NCBI RefSeq assembly: GCF_000003195.3
Contig: NC_012870.2
Span: 33,980,119-34,044,118 of the forward strand
Length of the DNA stretch: 64,000 bases
Source: Sorghum bicolor
Lineage: Eukaryota; Streptophyta; Magnoliopsida; Poales; Poaceae
Direction of reading: 5' to 3'
The position numbers and the translations under genes were made by a program. Shown here one piece after another: positions 10,929-21,057 of this stretch. Below the pieces are notes generated by a model that searched no databases, was not told the origin of the DNA, and was given only the letters and a program-made list of their open reading frames with translations. Numbering within the stretch: position 1 is the first letter of the stretch; every line of letters begins with the position of its first letter.

Positions 10929-11640
10929 CTAAAAAGAGTATCCATTGTTTGTGCATTCGATTCTTGGAACACCAGGGTCGTCCTTCTTGATCAAGAAAGG
11001 TGACTTGAGTCGACGATCTTGACCTCCTTGAGCTGCAGTGACCATCTTAGCTGACTCGGTCCACATTTGCTTGTTCCTGTTCCTCCTGTTGGTCCTCTTC
11101 CTTGGTTCATGTCGGGATTGCTCTGAAGTTTGTGTAGTCTTGTTCTTGAAGGAAAATCTCCTTCTTCCCCTTGATGTAGAGACTGATCTTGGCAGCATTA
11201 GCGTAGATGACTGCTCTGGTGTTTAGGAATGGCCTCCCTAAGATGATTGGTGCCTTCTCCTCAGTGCCAGTCTCTATCACCATGAAGTCTGCTAGAGCAT
11301 ACAAGGTACCAACTCGGACGCAGAGGTTCTTCAATATTTCCTTTGGGAAACTGAGTGTCTGATCTGCAACCCTGGGCATAATGTTGACGCTGGAGCCAAA
11401 GTCGTAGAGTGCTTCTGGGAAGTCCACCATGCCGATGGAGATCGGGATGACGGGACGTCCTAGATCACCTCTCTGAGTAATTAGGCCTCTGTTGATTCCA
11501 ACCTTGATGTTGTTGAGGACGGTTGTAGTAATAGTTGTTATTGTTGTTGATGTAGTTCACGTCCTCAAGCATCTTAGGCCAGTGATTGCCTGAGCGTTCA
11601 GTATCTCCAGTGTGTTTATTCTCGTAGATCCTAGTTCTTC
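10929..11640 (-). pseudogene. E2 gag C-terminus fused to aspartic protease, internally deleted
   Basis: Upstream (11430-11590, minus) is an Asn/Tyr-rich gag tail (KMLEDVNYINNNNNYYYN, GWNQQRPNYS), which runs directly into the protease: GRPVIPISIGMVDFPEALY, DFGSSVNIMPR (the D-x-G active-site region), and APIILGRPFLNT. Relative to E3 (25000-25870) about 400 bases between the gag tail and the protease are missing, and further bases are lost after NIMPR. The frame shifts near 11150. The gag capsid region is absent. Confidence 0.7.
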
Positions 11641-12902
11641 ACTTGGTGGAATCTGGGAGTTGTAAAACTCCTTCATATTATGCTCGAAGTGTTCCTGCTC
11701 ATAGAAACAAGGTAGAGATCAAGTGCATGGGCCCTGTTGGTGGAAAACACCAACAGAACCAAAAGTGTATTTGTTCTTCTCTAACCTTAAGCATAGTGAG
11801 CAAGACAAAGTTGATGGATCATGAGTGTAGCATTTGTCAGATCAGATGGCTCAACCTAATGGAAAGATAATCTATCTATATTTATGTTTTGTTTATATCT
11901 TCCAAATATTGCATGTGCAATACTTTAGCTTATATGATTAGGAGTGTGGGGTCACGAAGGTAGTACTAAGAACAAAGATTAAAGGACTAATCATGTTGAA
12001 TTAATTGAGTTGGTTAATTTGGAGTTATAAATCATACATGTTTGTCTCTTTATTTATGTGAATGCCAGAACCAAGGATGAGCTTATAAAAGTGTTAGTCA
12101 AGTACCTTAAGATGTTACCTTACTTGAAGAGTGATGGTACAGTATCACCTTGTGGAAGCTTTCCTTTCTTAGCGGTTGTGCATCGTGTTTGTGGCACCCT
12201 CCATGAATCATCTCTTATGAGCTACGTCTTTCTTGTGCAAATTGTTAAACTTCATGTGTCACTTTCTTCATCTCTAATGAGTTTGCATCTCAGGACTTCC
12301 CAGGTTGTTATTGAATGTTTTCCTACAGGGGTTAGTCCAACAAAATATACCAATATCTACTCAAGCAGTTTTTAGTTCAGTAACCAAACTAGACTCCATG
12401 TATAATCAGATTAAGGAAGGCTATTTAACCTAAGCACCACGCTTAATTTAAATGCCATTGGAAGTGTGACCAGTACTTCCAAACTAATACTTACTAGGAT
12501 AAACAAAGGTAGCATGATGGCTTTTATAGAGATCTACTCAAGTGGAGATGAAGTAGTGTGATTAGTATTTAACAAATTGAGCATGTCTCAAAGGTAAGGA
12601 CAACCAACATAGCAACATGGCAAAGGATGTTTTATGTAAAGTACTCCCCCAAGCTTGAATTTTGCAAAATTCAAGATTGGATGAATTTAAATTAATGTTG
12701 CATGATGATTGGTTGGGCATACCTTGCGCTTGTCATTCATCCGATCTTCTTGCTCTAATCCTAGAAAGGTTAGTGGCAAGAATACCCGAAGGAATATTTC
12801 TACAATTATCTCAATATGCTCAATACACAAGGCAATGTTGCAAATAATTAGAAGTGCTTGTTTTAGGACACTAAGCTTGTCCTTGGGAAACCATCAATTA
12901 AC
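11641..12902 (-). other. E2 interior of unclear origin
   Basis: No convincing coding sequence. It includes a PPT-like block (minus strand AAGCTTGGGGGAGTACTT, about 12638-12655) that resembles the true PPT at 8222 but is not followed by an LTR, and a perfect 22-base palindrome at 12654-12675. This suggests that E2 is a patchwork formed by template switching or an earlier nested insertion. Confidence 0.45.
12654..12675. repeat. 22-base perfect palindrome
   Basis: CTTGAATTTTG (12654-12664) is followed at once by its exact reverse complement CAAAATTCAAG (12665-12675). It overlaps the end of the PPT-like block inside E2. It could extrude as a hairpin or mark a rearrangement joint. Confidence 0.8.
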
Positions 12903-13820
12903 TCAACGAGATCTGCAATATTTATTATTGACATATGCATCGACAACCGCCCTTTTAAAGTTTTTATAAATAGAAAAGAAGAGGGGGTTGGAGATCTCAA
13001 ATGTGGTAAGGATGGAGAGACAAATTGATTGGAGAGATGTTTTATATGAGCAAGGACTGGGTGAGGTATTTATGAAATAACTTCCATGCTCACTGTTGTT
13101 TCTCTCATTCTCAAACTCCAAGGATGATTCTTCATGAATGATTAAAATTCCTCTAGGATTGTCTCTCAAGTTTGTTTTATCTATCCATTCAATGGTGATA
13201 GCACATGGATTTTTAATGCCCTCTAGCCATTGATGTTGCTCTTCTCGATCCTCCTTCTTATGCATGGGATGTCTAGATAGATTCATAGGATTATCAGGAG
13301 GTTCAAGAGAATAGAAATTATTAAGCTCAAGGATGGGATGGATAGCCGAATCATGGGATTGGAATGTTTGGAAATCGGCTATTGAAACTTCCTTTCCTCG
13401 TCTGGGAGATGATTCCTTCTCTATCTCTAGGATTTTTCTATGAAGACTAGTACAAGAAGGATGTCCACAAATGAAGACATACCTTCCTTTACTAATAGAT
13501 AAAGAAAGAAAGACTCTACCAAATGTTATATGATTAAGACCAATGTGAAAATATCTAGAAAAAACATGGTCTTGTAGGTCTAGGTCTAAACCAGAATTTA
13601 TAGAAAGATTAAAAGATTCCCTAGGTGTAGCTAAAAGTGCATTATCTTCTTGATTAAAAGATAGGACCTCAGCTATAGAAAAGGGTTGGTTTTGACCTAT
13701 TGCAATCAACTCCGGACACAGATCATAATTAGGGGCAGGACGTGTTGACTCCCATGGTCTATGGCTGGTCTCCGAAGGTGCAACGAATTTAATTATAGGT
13801 ATGGAATTTGAGTTATCCAT
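12903..13820 (-). CDS. E2 leader ORF: 305-residue protein of unknown function
   Basis: The frame is open from the edge of the LTR, but the first ATG after the PBS is at 13820 (MDNSNSIPIIKFVAPSETS), 93 bases from the PBS, and I take this as the start. It is intact for 305 codons while the neighbouring gag-protease is broken. I recognise no domain: no zinc knuckle, DxG or capsid motif. It is rich in Ser, Glu, Asn and His, with a segment GRVFLSLSISKGRYVFICGH, a Cys/His pair near CGHPSCTSLH, a basic/acidic middle (HKKEDREEQHQW) and no clear membrane segment. It sits where gag would start in a standard element, which resembles the extra ORF before gag in some Tat/Ogre elements. It could be a diverged gag or a captured sequence. 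Confidence 0.6.
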   Translation of the reverse strand: MDNSNSIPIIKFVAPSETSHRPWESTRPAPNYDLCPELIAIGQNQPFSIAEVLSFNQEDNALLATPRESFNLSINSGLDLDLQDHVFSRYFHIGLNHITFGRVFLSLSISKGRYVFICGHPSCTSLHRKILEIEKESSPRRGKEVSIADFQTFQSHDSAIHPILELNNFYSLEPPDNPMNLSRHPMHKKEDREEQHQWLEGIKNPCAITIEWIDKTNLRDNPRGILIIHEESSLEFENERNNSEHGSYFINTSPSPCSYKTSLQSICLSILTTFEISNPLFFSIYKNFKRAVVDAYVNNKYCRSR

Positions 13821-13913
13821 AAAGATAAAAATAAAAAGATAAAATAATAAAAGTATAAAAGTATAATACAAGATAATAGCAAGACTCAAAGTTATCTCAG
13901 CAAACCGTCTTTC

Positions 13914-13931
13914 TCCCCGGCAACGGCGCCA
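13914..13931 (-). other. E2 primer binding site (tRNA-Asp)
   Basis: Plus-strand TCCCCGGCAACGGCGCCA equals the 3' end of plant tRNA-Asp(GUC) including CCA. Thus on the element strand TGGCGCCGTTGCCGGGGA follows the 5' LTR after 8 bases. All 18 bases match as I recall the tRNA. Confidence 0.9.
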
Positions 13932-13939
13932 GAAATGCT

Positions 13940-15172
13940 TGTTGATATTTGGTAACGCAATAAGGAAATGATCCGCAAGCGCACGGATATCGGTGAGCAT
14001 TTCACCCGGGAGGTTATCCAGAGTTATCGTATTTATATTTTTACCACTGGGAGAAAGGGTGCATCTGACTAACCAAATCTATTGCTACTACCCCTTTAGG
14101 CTACAAAGAATGTCTCTCGATGTGAGTGATGTATAGAGAAGACTGCAACCGTAGTCTCGTTCTAACCTTGGTAAGGATGATCTACTGTTCTATTGGGGAG
14201 GCTCATGGAATCTAGACAACACAAAGGATGTTCGACCCGCACCTATAACCCTACCCGTCCTGCTAACGAGATGTGATCTGCAAAGGTAACTCGGAAATGT
14301 CACGTTCCTCGCTACTACCACGGTCCAGCTAGTCAGGGGATATCTATGAGTACCCTAGCCTAAACACCACGTTTACGCTAGCAAGTGATTACTCTAATAC
14401 TCAACTGGAAGAGGATTAAAGTAAACTCATAAACCAAAGAACAATAAAACAAGAACTTACTAGTATTAGAAGTCGAATTACTGAAGAATCTTAGAAGCAA
14501 GCCTCGGGTTAGGAGACTTGATCCCGTAGGTACAACTCGGAGTAGACACCGACAGGCCGGCCTTCCTCCGATCCACATCTCCACTCTATCTCTCTCAATC
14601 TAGTAGAAACTAGAAGATCTATTTCTACTTTACATTGGATGCTAAGCCTAAAAAGAAATATTATTTAGAGAAGAGGTTTTCCTTCGAGGGCACCCCTCAA
14701 TCTCTATGATAATTTCTTGTCTCCTCCAGGGCCAGAGGGGGTCTCCTTATATAGTCCTCCCCTTCTATGCGTTTTTGGGTCGATAGGCGAGGTGGTACTA
14801 TGTTATTCTGGATCCAATAGGTCGGTGGAACATCGTGTGCGAAGAGAGTCCGGAACGGAGTCCAGAGGGGGGCGGGCGCCTAGGTCCTCAGGGCGGGCGC
14901 CCTGGGCCTGGCCCCTTTCGGGCTCCGCTTTCTTCCCGTGGCTTCTGGAGTCTTCTAGATGGTAGAAAATTGCGCGGTGGGTTGATATCTCTATGTAATC
15001 CCGACATGTGGGCCTTTCTTCCTTATTTCCTGATAACCCCCTGCAGAAATAGACAAACACCAAAACTCGTGGAATTCTGTCAGATAAAACCCTAAGTCTA
15101 GATGTTGATTTTATTTGGATCCTTTTCTTTGTTTATTTGATAATTAAATTTGATACTTAAGGACCGTCAACA
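13940..15172 (-). repeat. E2 5' LTR (right copy)
   Basis: 1233 bp, TG...CA, the same length as the left copy. In element orientation it begins at 15172. It is followed on the plus strand by ATCGG (15173-15177), completing the TSD. Confidence 0.93.
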
Positions 15173-15655
15173 ATCGGCAACTGGCATTGGGTAGCCATCC
15201 ATCGGTGTAGCTTTATTAAGATTCCTGAAATCAATGCAGACCCAAAGCTTCCCATTTTTCTTATAGACCGGAACAACATTGGAAATCCACTCGGCATACC
15301 GACACTGCCGAATAAATTTGGCTTCAATAAGTTTGGTAATTTCGGCCTTAATATTAGGGAGAATATTAGGATTACATCGGCGAGCCGGCTGTTGATGCAG
15401 CCGAAATCCAGACTTGATAGGCAACCGATGTTCAACAATCGATCGGTCCAAACCAGGCATCTCGGTATAATCCCAAGCAAAGCAATCTTCATATTCCTTT
15501 AACAAATCGGTCAACTGCTGCTTACACTCAGGATTCAATTTAGCACTAATAAAAGTAGGTCTAGGTTTATCACCGCTACCTATATCTACCTCCACTAGAT
15601 CATCGGTCGATGTGAATCCCTGGCCTAATTTTCCATCATCGGCGAACCTATCCAT
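15173..15655 (-). pseudogene. E1 reverse transcriptase, N-terminal part
   Basis: Encodes the entry to RT: DLLKEYEDCFAWDYTEMPGL, VEHRLPIKSGFRLHQQPARR, IKAEITKLIEAKFIR, WISNVVPVYKKNGKLWVCI and DFRNLNKATPMDGYPMP, where it is cut by E2. It rejoins at 6988. The frame is offset by one base from the protease-RT linker at about 15657, in a T-run after EGF, so the polyprotein is frameshifted here. Confidence 0.88.
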
Positions 15656-15837
15656 TAAAAACCTTCGTCAGAACCAACTGCTTGGATCGGTAGAATTTCA
15701 TAATCGGCAACCTTGAGAAAATCCTTTTCCCAAACTTCTCCTGAAATACACCTAGTCCTTTCATAGGTGTCTGCTTCTGCCGATGCAATGACATATGAAG
15801 AGTCTCCTGGGACAATTTCAATCTTGTTGCCTACCCA

Positions 15838-16152
15838 CTAGACCAAGCACTGGTGCATTGTAGACGGGATACAACAATTGGCATGAATCCAATCTCTCCC
15901 CAGCAACAGATTGTAGGCACCTTTCCCACTGATCACAAAGAAGGTTGTCGGCAAGGTCTTGCTGCCGATAGTCAACTCAACACAGATAGCTCCTTTAACT
16001 GGGGACACATTGCCTTCGAAATCCTTTAGCATCATATCGGTCTTGGTCAAATCTTGGTCTCCTTTTCCAAGCTTCCGATACACTGCATACGACATGATAT
16101 TGATAGCCGCTCCACCATCAACTAGAATCTTGGTCATCGGCTGACCATCCAC
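15838..16152 (-). pseudogene. E1 aspartic protease
   Basis: A retropepsin domain with the active site as DGGAAINIMSY, a form seen in Tat-lineage gypsy elements in place of DSGA, then TKTDMMLKDFEGNVSPVKG and the C-terminal YNLLLGRDWIHANCCIPS. A TAG at 15838 interrupts the frame, and the protease-RT linker continues beyond it. The domain itself looks complete. Confidence 0.82.
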
Positions 16153-16484
16153 TCTTCATTTTACAAACAGAGCCTTAAGATGTTGCCTTTCATCATCGGC
16201 AGGCTTTTCGAAGATAGCTGTCATCGGATCCAGAGCCAACTGAGCTATTTGGTCGGAGAACTCCAACTCATCATCACTAGATGGCGCAAGGAACTCCATC
16301 GGCAACATAAAGACCATTTTGACATCTGCCGATGGACCTTTCCCCTTGGGATCTGATTGCTGCTGATCCCCAGACTAGCCAGAGTTCTCGCCCTTGCTTA
16401 GCCCTTCTCGCCTTTCGTGCTGCAGTCTTCTCTTCTGTGTCCTGGTCAACCCCTCTGGACACCAGGGAGGAAGTTGCTGCTGCC

Positions 16485-18254
16485 TTACTGATGGGCGACG
16501 ATTTTCCCTCGACTCCATCCGATAAGTATTGGCATCCCAACAAAATATGAACTCATCGGGAACCCGAGCATCAGCAATCTCTTCAAGTTCTTCCTGGTTC
16601 CTGGGAAAATACCCAACACGATCACCAAGCCTGTCGTGTACGCTGAGCCTGCCCCCAGCCGATCATGAACGGATGCTCTCCCCCTGATCGGCCCATTAAA
16701 TCGCCGATCGTCATCATGATGGCGCCGATCAGATCTGTCATACCGATCATAACCATTGCACTCAGGACAATCTCTGACAGTAGGAACCTTGATATTTTCC
16801 TCCCAACAGTGAATGAAGAACGGGCAATTCCAGTGATCCCTATGCCGATTCCACTCCTGTCGGCGTCTCTCTTCTTCCCGACGATAATCCTCTTGCTGGC
16901 GTCGATACCGATCCTCACGTTGCTGCCAAGTCTCCCGAGGCCTTCTGTGAGTTATCACAATACCAGATTGGGGAGGCCTCCCTGAGTTAGTTCCCTCCTG
17001 GATCAGGCCTTTTCCTTTCGCATCGGCGGTAGTGATATGATGCTGAGGATCCACCGATGCACTCCTTTCAGCTGCTTCTGATGTTAAGACCTTGGCCTTT
17101 CCCTTGGCATCCAGCATGTTTGTCGAGAAAGGATATTGATCAATCTTCATCGGCTTCTGAGCTTTGGAGCTATCAAACTTGATCCTCCCAGATTCTATAG
17201 CCGATTGCAGCTGTTGTCTAAAAACTTTGCACTCATTGGTGCTATGAGAAGTTGCATTGTGCCATTTACAGTACTTCATCTTCTTCAACTCCTCGGCCGA
17301 TGGGATTACATGATTTGGTGATAATTTGATCTGACCTTCTTGAAGTAGAAAGTCAAATATCCTATCGGCCTTAGTGATGTCAAATGCGAACTTCTCTGGT
17401 TCCTTGTGCCCGAAAGGACAAGACATCAGCTTCTTGTTTTTCACCCACTCTGCCAAGCCGATGACTGGTTCCTCATCAGAATCCGAGCTTGCTACTTCAT
17501 CTACAAATGATACCTTTTTGTTCCATGCTCTCTTGGGTTCAAAAGGCTTGATATCTTGATCAGAAATTCTTTGCACCAAATGACTTAAGCTTTCAAACTC
17601 TTGAGATGCATACTTATCCCTGATATGTGGCAGCAAACCCTGGAAAGCCAAATCGGCTAACTGCCGATCATCCAGAACCAGGCTGTAGCATTTATTCTTG
17701 ACTTCCCGCAACCACTATACAAAGCTCTCAACTGATTCATCATTGCGTTGCTTCAATCTAACCAAATCGGTAATCTTCTTTTCATGAACCCTGGAAAAGA
17801 AGTATTTGTGAAACTGCTTCTCTAGATCGGCCCAAGTAATCACTGAGTTAGGTGGTAATGACATAAACCAAGTGAAGGCTGATCCAGACAATGATGACGA
17901 GAACAACCGAACCCTTAACTCATCCCGATTAGCAGCTTCTCCGCATTGGATGATGAACCTGTTGACATGCTCCATAGTCGACGTATCATCCTGCCCAGAA
18001 AACTCAGTAAAATCTGGCACTTTGTACCAATTTGGAAGCGGGATTAAATCATATGCAGGAGGATACAGTGTCCGATAAGAGTAAGTGTTGACTTTGGGTT
18101 TTATCTCAAATTGGTCTCTCATTACTTCAGCAATCTTATCGGCCCAATAGGCATCGGGATCTTGCCGATGAGGCGGTTGCGGATCCGGCACCTGCTGGTA
18201 AGCTTCCATGTGTCTATGCGGTGCACGATCTGGATGGAACATTGGGTTCATCAT
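16485..18254 (-). pseudogene. E1 gag, capsid and nucleocapsid-like region
   Basis: Two abutting frames (17715-18254 and 16485-17711) separated by one TAG at about 17713 (ESFV*). The first holds the capsid core: YKVPDFTEFSGQDDTSTMEH, FSSSLSGSAFTWFMSLPP, WADLEKQFHKYF, RLKQRNDESVESFV. The second continues with LADLAFQGLLPHIRDKY and a Cys/His segment CKWHNATSHSTNECKVF, a retroelement zinc-finger variant, then a highly charged Arg/Asp/His-rich tail. The last part (16300-16650) is frameshifted. Gag would package element RNA in the cytoplasm. Confidence 0.82.
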
Positions 18255-18258
18255 TTGG

Positions 18259-18350
18259 CCACCAACTTGCTGACCGCCGAGCTGTTGACCACCCAGATGT
18301 TGACCACCAAATTGCTATCCACCGACCTGTTCACCACCAACCTGTTGTCC
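18259..18350 (-). repeat. Short tandem repeat in E1 gag encoding GGQQ(V/L) units
   Basis: About six 15-base units (plus strand CCACCAACTTGCTGA-like) encode repeated GG-Q-Q-(V/L/H) pentapeptides on the minus strand. One unit carries a TAG. Such arrays change in copy number by slippage and form a flexible linker in Gag. Confidence 0.7.
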
Positions 18351-18407
18351 GAGATTCATCGACTGATTGACTGCCCCCTGGTTCTGAAATCCAGGGTAGA
18401 TCTGACC

Positions 18408-19346
18408 CTATTGAAAACTCGTAGCCTGATGATTTTGTTGGGGCAATTGTGGAAAAACATGCTGTCCAAGCCATCCACTATTAGCATTCATCGGCATAGG
18501 ACCTGCCGATGACTGATAATTGGGCATCATCATTGAATTGACATACCCTGGCTGAGTCATAAGCCTCTGTTGCATCAGCATTGAGTCTGCCGATGCGTTA
18601 GGCATCTGGAACATTGGAGCTTGAGAATTCCTAGTGTGAGGTCTTGCAGTAGTAGTTGTAGTATACTGGGGACTTTGATTCATCAGCATATTTGGAGGTG
18701 CCGATGCCATAGGAGCCTTGCCTCTCGTATCAGCTGCCTGAGATGTGCCAGGTGTCATCAAGTTTTCCGGGGGCGTACCAAAACCCCACCAGTTAGGAGG
18801 AGGGGCTGGTCCTGACATTGCCGGTGCCAATAGATCTGTAGTGAGCTTAATCTGCTCATCTGAAGTCGGTGGATTAGTTGTCATCGGCGTAGATTGTGCA
18901 TTAGTAACTCCTAACGTACTTGGAGGAACAGGAATTTCTATGCCCGCAGCGGCTGTAGCAGCCGATGGAGCTGTGACCACCGGTGATCCTGGCTGATGAT
19001 GAGAAGGGCCCACATAATTTGGTGGCAACTGTCCTTCCTTGAAAGTTCTAGCCACGGCATTGAAAACCGTATTGGACAGCACACCAGCTTGGTTGATCAA
19101 GGCACGGTTGATAGCACTATCGACCATGTCTTGGAGTTTACTAGGATTGGCTTCAAAAGTAACCTGCCGAGGCATCGGCAGCGCATCCTTCTGGATCACC
19201 TCGCTGCTCCTGTTCATGCTGAAGGACCTCAGGCATTGCTGCTTGTAATCCTCCATGGCTTTAGCAGTAGCTTGCTTCTGCTCATCCTTGAGATTGGCTT
19301 CCGTCACGGGGATGACGTTCTCCTGATCAAACTCAGTAGTCGTCAT
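18408..19346 (-). pseudogene. E1 gag N-terminal region
   Basis: The likely start is the ATG at 19346 (MTTTEFDQENVIPVTEANLK), 20 bases after the PBS; the frame is open further upstream into the PBS only by chance. About 312 residues, rich in Pro, Met, Gln, Thr and Asn in the second half (PPPNWWGFGTPPENLM, AQSTPMTTNPPTSDEQ), with a more structured start (SKLQDMVDSAINRALINQAG). It ends in a TAG before the GGQQ repeat array and otherwise continues the capsid frame. Length and composition fit the long low-complexity Gag N-terminus of grass Tat elements. Confidence 0.75.
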
Positions 19347-19368
19347 GTTGATCTTGATCTTGAATCTG

Positions 19369-19386
19369 GTCCCACCGGTCGTGCCA
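19369..19386 (-). other. E1 primer binding site
   Basis: On the element strand, TGGCACGACCGGTGGGAC lies 7 bases after the end of the 5' LTR. It ends in TGG, complementary to a tRNA CCA end. I do not assign the tRNA with certainty. Confidence 0.6.
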
Positions 19387-19393
19387 AAAGATG

Positions 19394-20102
19394 TGTTGAT
19401 GCAAAAGCTGATCTGCAAACACAAAGGGCTAATACCCGATTTAAACGTTAAGGCGTGCCAGCCGATTTGACCTTACTATCGGCAAAGGTGATAACTCAAA
19501 TACTTTGGTCCCGACAACAGCGATGCGCCCGGATGCCACGGCCAAGAGGTATTCACGCGGAACTTGAGAATACGCCGAGCTTAAGTCGATGAATTCCTAA
19601 GAACTCGTAATGAAAAAGGAAAATATGACGAAGTCGTCAAAAAGTAGATGCTGGAATATGAGTAAAAATTTGTGTTTGATTGATTGATAGATGTCTCGAT
19701 TACAAGGCCCTAGGGTCTACATTTATACCCTGTTCAAAGAGCTACAACCAGACATGACTAGAATTCGAATTCCAAATTTAGATAGAATCCGTGTACAAAA
19801 CGATTTAAATAACTAAGGAAAACATAAAATTATCCTGCCGCGACAAGCTAGGACACCACCACGGACCAATTGGCAATCCCCAAATCTTCCTTCCACGTCA
19901 TCGGCAGACTCCCCATCGGCAACAATCAGTACTGGCCATCGGCATAAACACATCACCACCCATGAACCTAGCCATGTTCAACTGTCTCTTCATCGGCAAC
20001 CACCCTTATCGGCAACTCTCCTGCAGACCAATCACTCTTACCTTTTCTTGCCGATTTTCACTTCTACCGATCCTGGATACGTGTCCAAAAACGGTGTCAA
20101 CA
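19394..20102 (-). repeat. E1 5' LTR
   Basis: About 709 bp. In element orientation it starts TGTTGACACC at 20102 and ends GCATCAACA at 19394, giving TGTTGA/TCAACA terminal inverted repeats. The outer 144 bp match window positions 1-144. It is dense in ATCGGC words. E0 coding sequence begins at the next base. Confidence 0.85.
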
Positions 20103-20977
20103 CAGGGTATCACCAAATCCCAATCCATCTCGATGATCAAAGCAAAACCACTTTTACATGCCCATACGGAACTTATGCTTACCGTAGAATGTCTTTTGGG
20201 TTATGTAATGCACCAGCTTCTTTTCAAAGATGCATGATGTCTATATTTTCTGATATGATTGAAGAGATTATGGAAGTTTTCATGGATGATTTTTCTGTTT
20301 ATGGAAAAACTTTTGATTGTTGTCTTGAAAACTTATACAAGGTTTTGCAAAGATGTGAAGAAAAGCACTTAGTCCTTAATTGGGAAAAATGTCATTTTAT
20401 GGTTAGGGAAGGAATAGTGTTGGGACACCTAGTGTCTGAAAGAGGTATTGAGGTAGACAAAGCTAAAATTGAAGTAATTGAACAACTACCTCCACCTGTG
20501 AATATAAAAGGAATTCGAAGCTTTCTTGGCCATGCTGGTTTTTATCGCAGATTCATAAAAGATTTTTCATTTATTGCTAGACCACTTACTCTTTTGCTAG
20601 CCAAGGATGCTCCTTTTGAATTTGATGATGCATGCCTAACATCTTTCAATTTATTAAAGAATGCACTCATCTCTGCACAAATCATTCAACCCCCTGATTG
20701 GTCGTTGCCTTTTGAGATTATGTGTGATGCTAGTGATTATGCTGTGGGGGCAGTTTTGGGACAAACTAAAAATAAGAAGCATCATGCAATTGCTTATGCC
20801 AATAAAACTTTGACAGGAGCTCAACTTAACTATGCAACCACTGAAAAAGAGCTTCTGGCTGTTGTCTTTGCCATTGATAAATTTAGATCTTATTTAGTTG
20901 GAGCTAAAATAATTGTTTACACTGATCATGTTGCACTAAAATATCTGCTCACTAAAAAAGATGCAAACCTCGCCTGA
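20103..20977 (+). pseudogene. E0 reverse transcriptase (palm onwards) and RNase H
   Basis: Starts inside RT at GYHQIPIHLDDQSKTTFTCP, then YRRMSFGLCNAPASFQRCM and the catalytic FMDDFSVYG. The connection contains SFLGHAGFYRRFIKDFSFIA. RNase H follows with IMCDASDYAVGAVLGQ, YATTEKELLAVVFAIDKFR and VYTDHVALKYLL. The native N-terminus is displaced by E1; the upstream codons seen in frame belong to the E1 LTR. A one-base deletion near 20965 (KKDAN/LA*) shifts the frame, after which the text resumes as the RNase H-integrase linker to about 21057. Confidence 0.88.
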
Positions 20978-21057
20978 TTAGATGGATCTTATTACTTCAA
21001 GAATTTGACTTAGAAATAAAAGATAAAAAGGGAGTAGAAAATTCTGTTGTTGATCAC

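Larger units (their letters stand above)
6989..15172 (-). mobile_element. E2: non-autonomous Athila-like gypsy element, minus strand
   Basis: Two 1233-bp LTRs (6989-8221 and 13940-15172) with about a dozen differences by eye, a tRNA-Asp PBS next to the right LTR, a PPT next to the left LTR and a perfect ATCGG TSD. The 5.7-kb interior has an intact 305-codon ORF after the PBS and a shortened gag-protease remnant, but no RT, RNase H or integrase. The LTR is the same family as that of E0, which could have supplied the missing enzymes. LTR identity near 99% marks E2 as the youngest insertion in the left stack. Confidence 0.93.
1..20102 (-). mobile_element. E1: Tat-lineage Ty3/gypsy retrotransposon, minus strand, split by E2
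   Basis: Reading right to left: 5' LTR (19394-20102), PBS, gag, protease, RT, RNase H, a second RNase H-like domain, integrase, an antisense gene, PPT, and the start of the 3' LTR (144-1), which the window edge cuts. The order protease-RT-RNase H-integrase marks Ty3/gypsy. The extra RNase H-like domain after the first and the antisense ORF downstream of pol are known traits of the Tat lineage (Grande/RIRE2/Retand relatives). It inserted into the RT gene of E0: E0 coding sequence resumes at 20103 at the conserved GYHQIP motif. Its own RT is interrupted by E2 (6989-15172). Several stops and frameshifts make the pol inactive. The left junction and TSD are outside the window. Confidence 0.9.

Noticed and set aside
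11643..12375. Small plus-strand ORFs inside E2 (75-105 codons)
   Set aside because: No motifs, opposite to the element and in an area without codon-like bias.
7000..15172. CRISPR array, rRNA or tRNA genes
   Set aside because: No regularly spaced direct repeats and no tRNA cloverleaf. The tRNA-like words are 12-18-base primer binding sites only.
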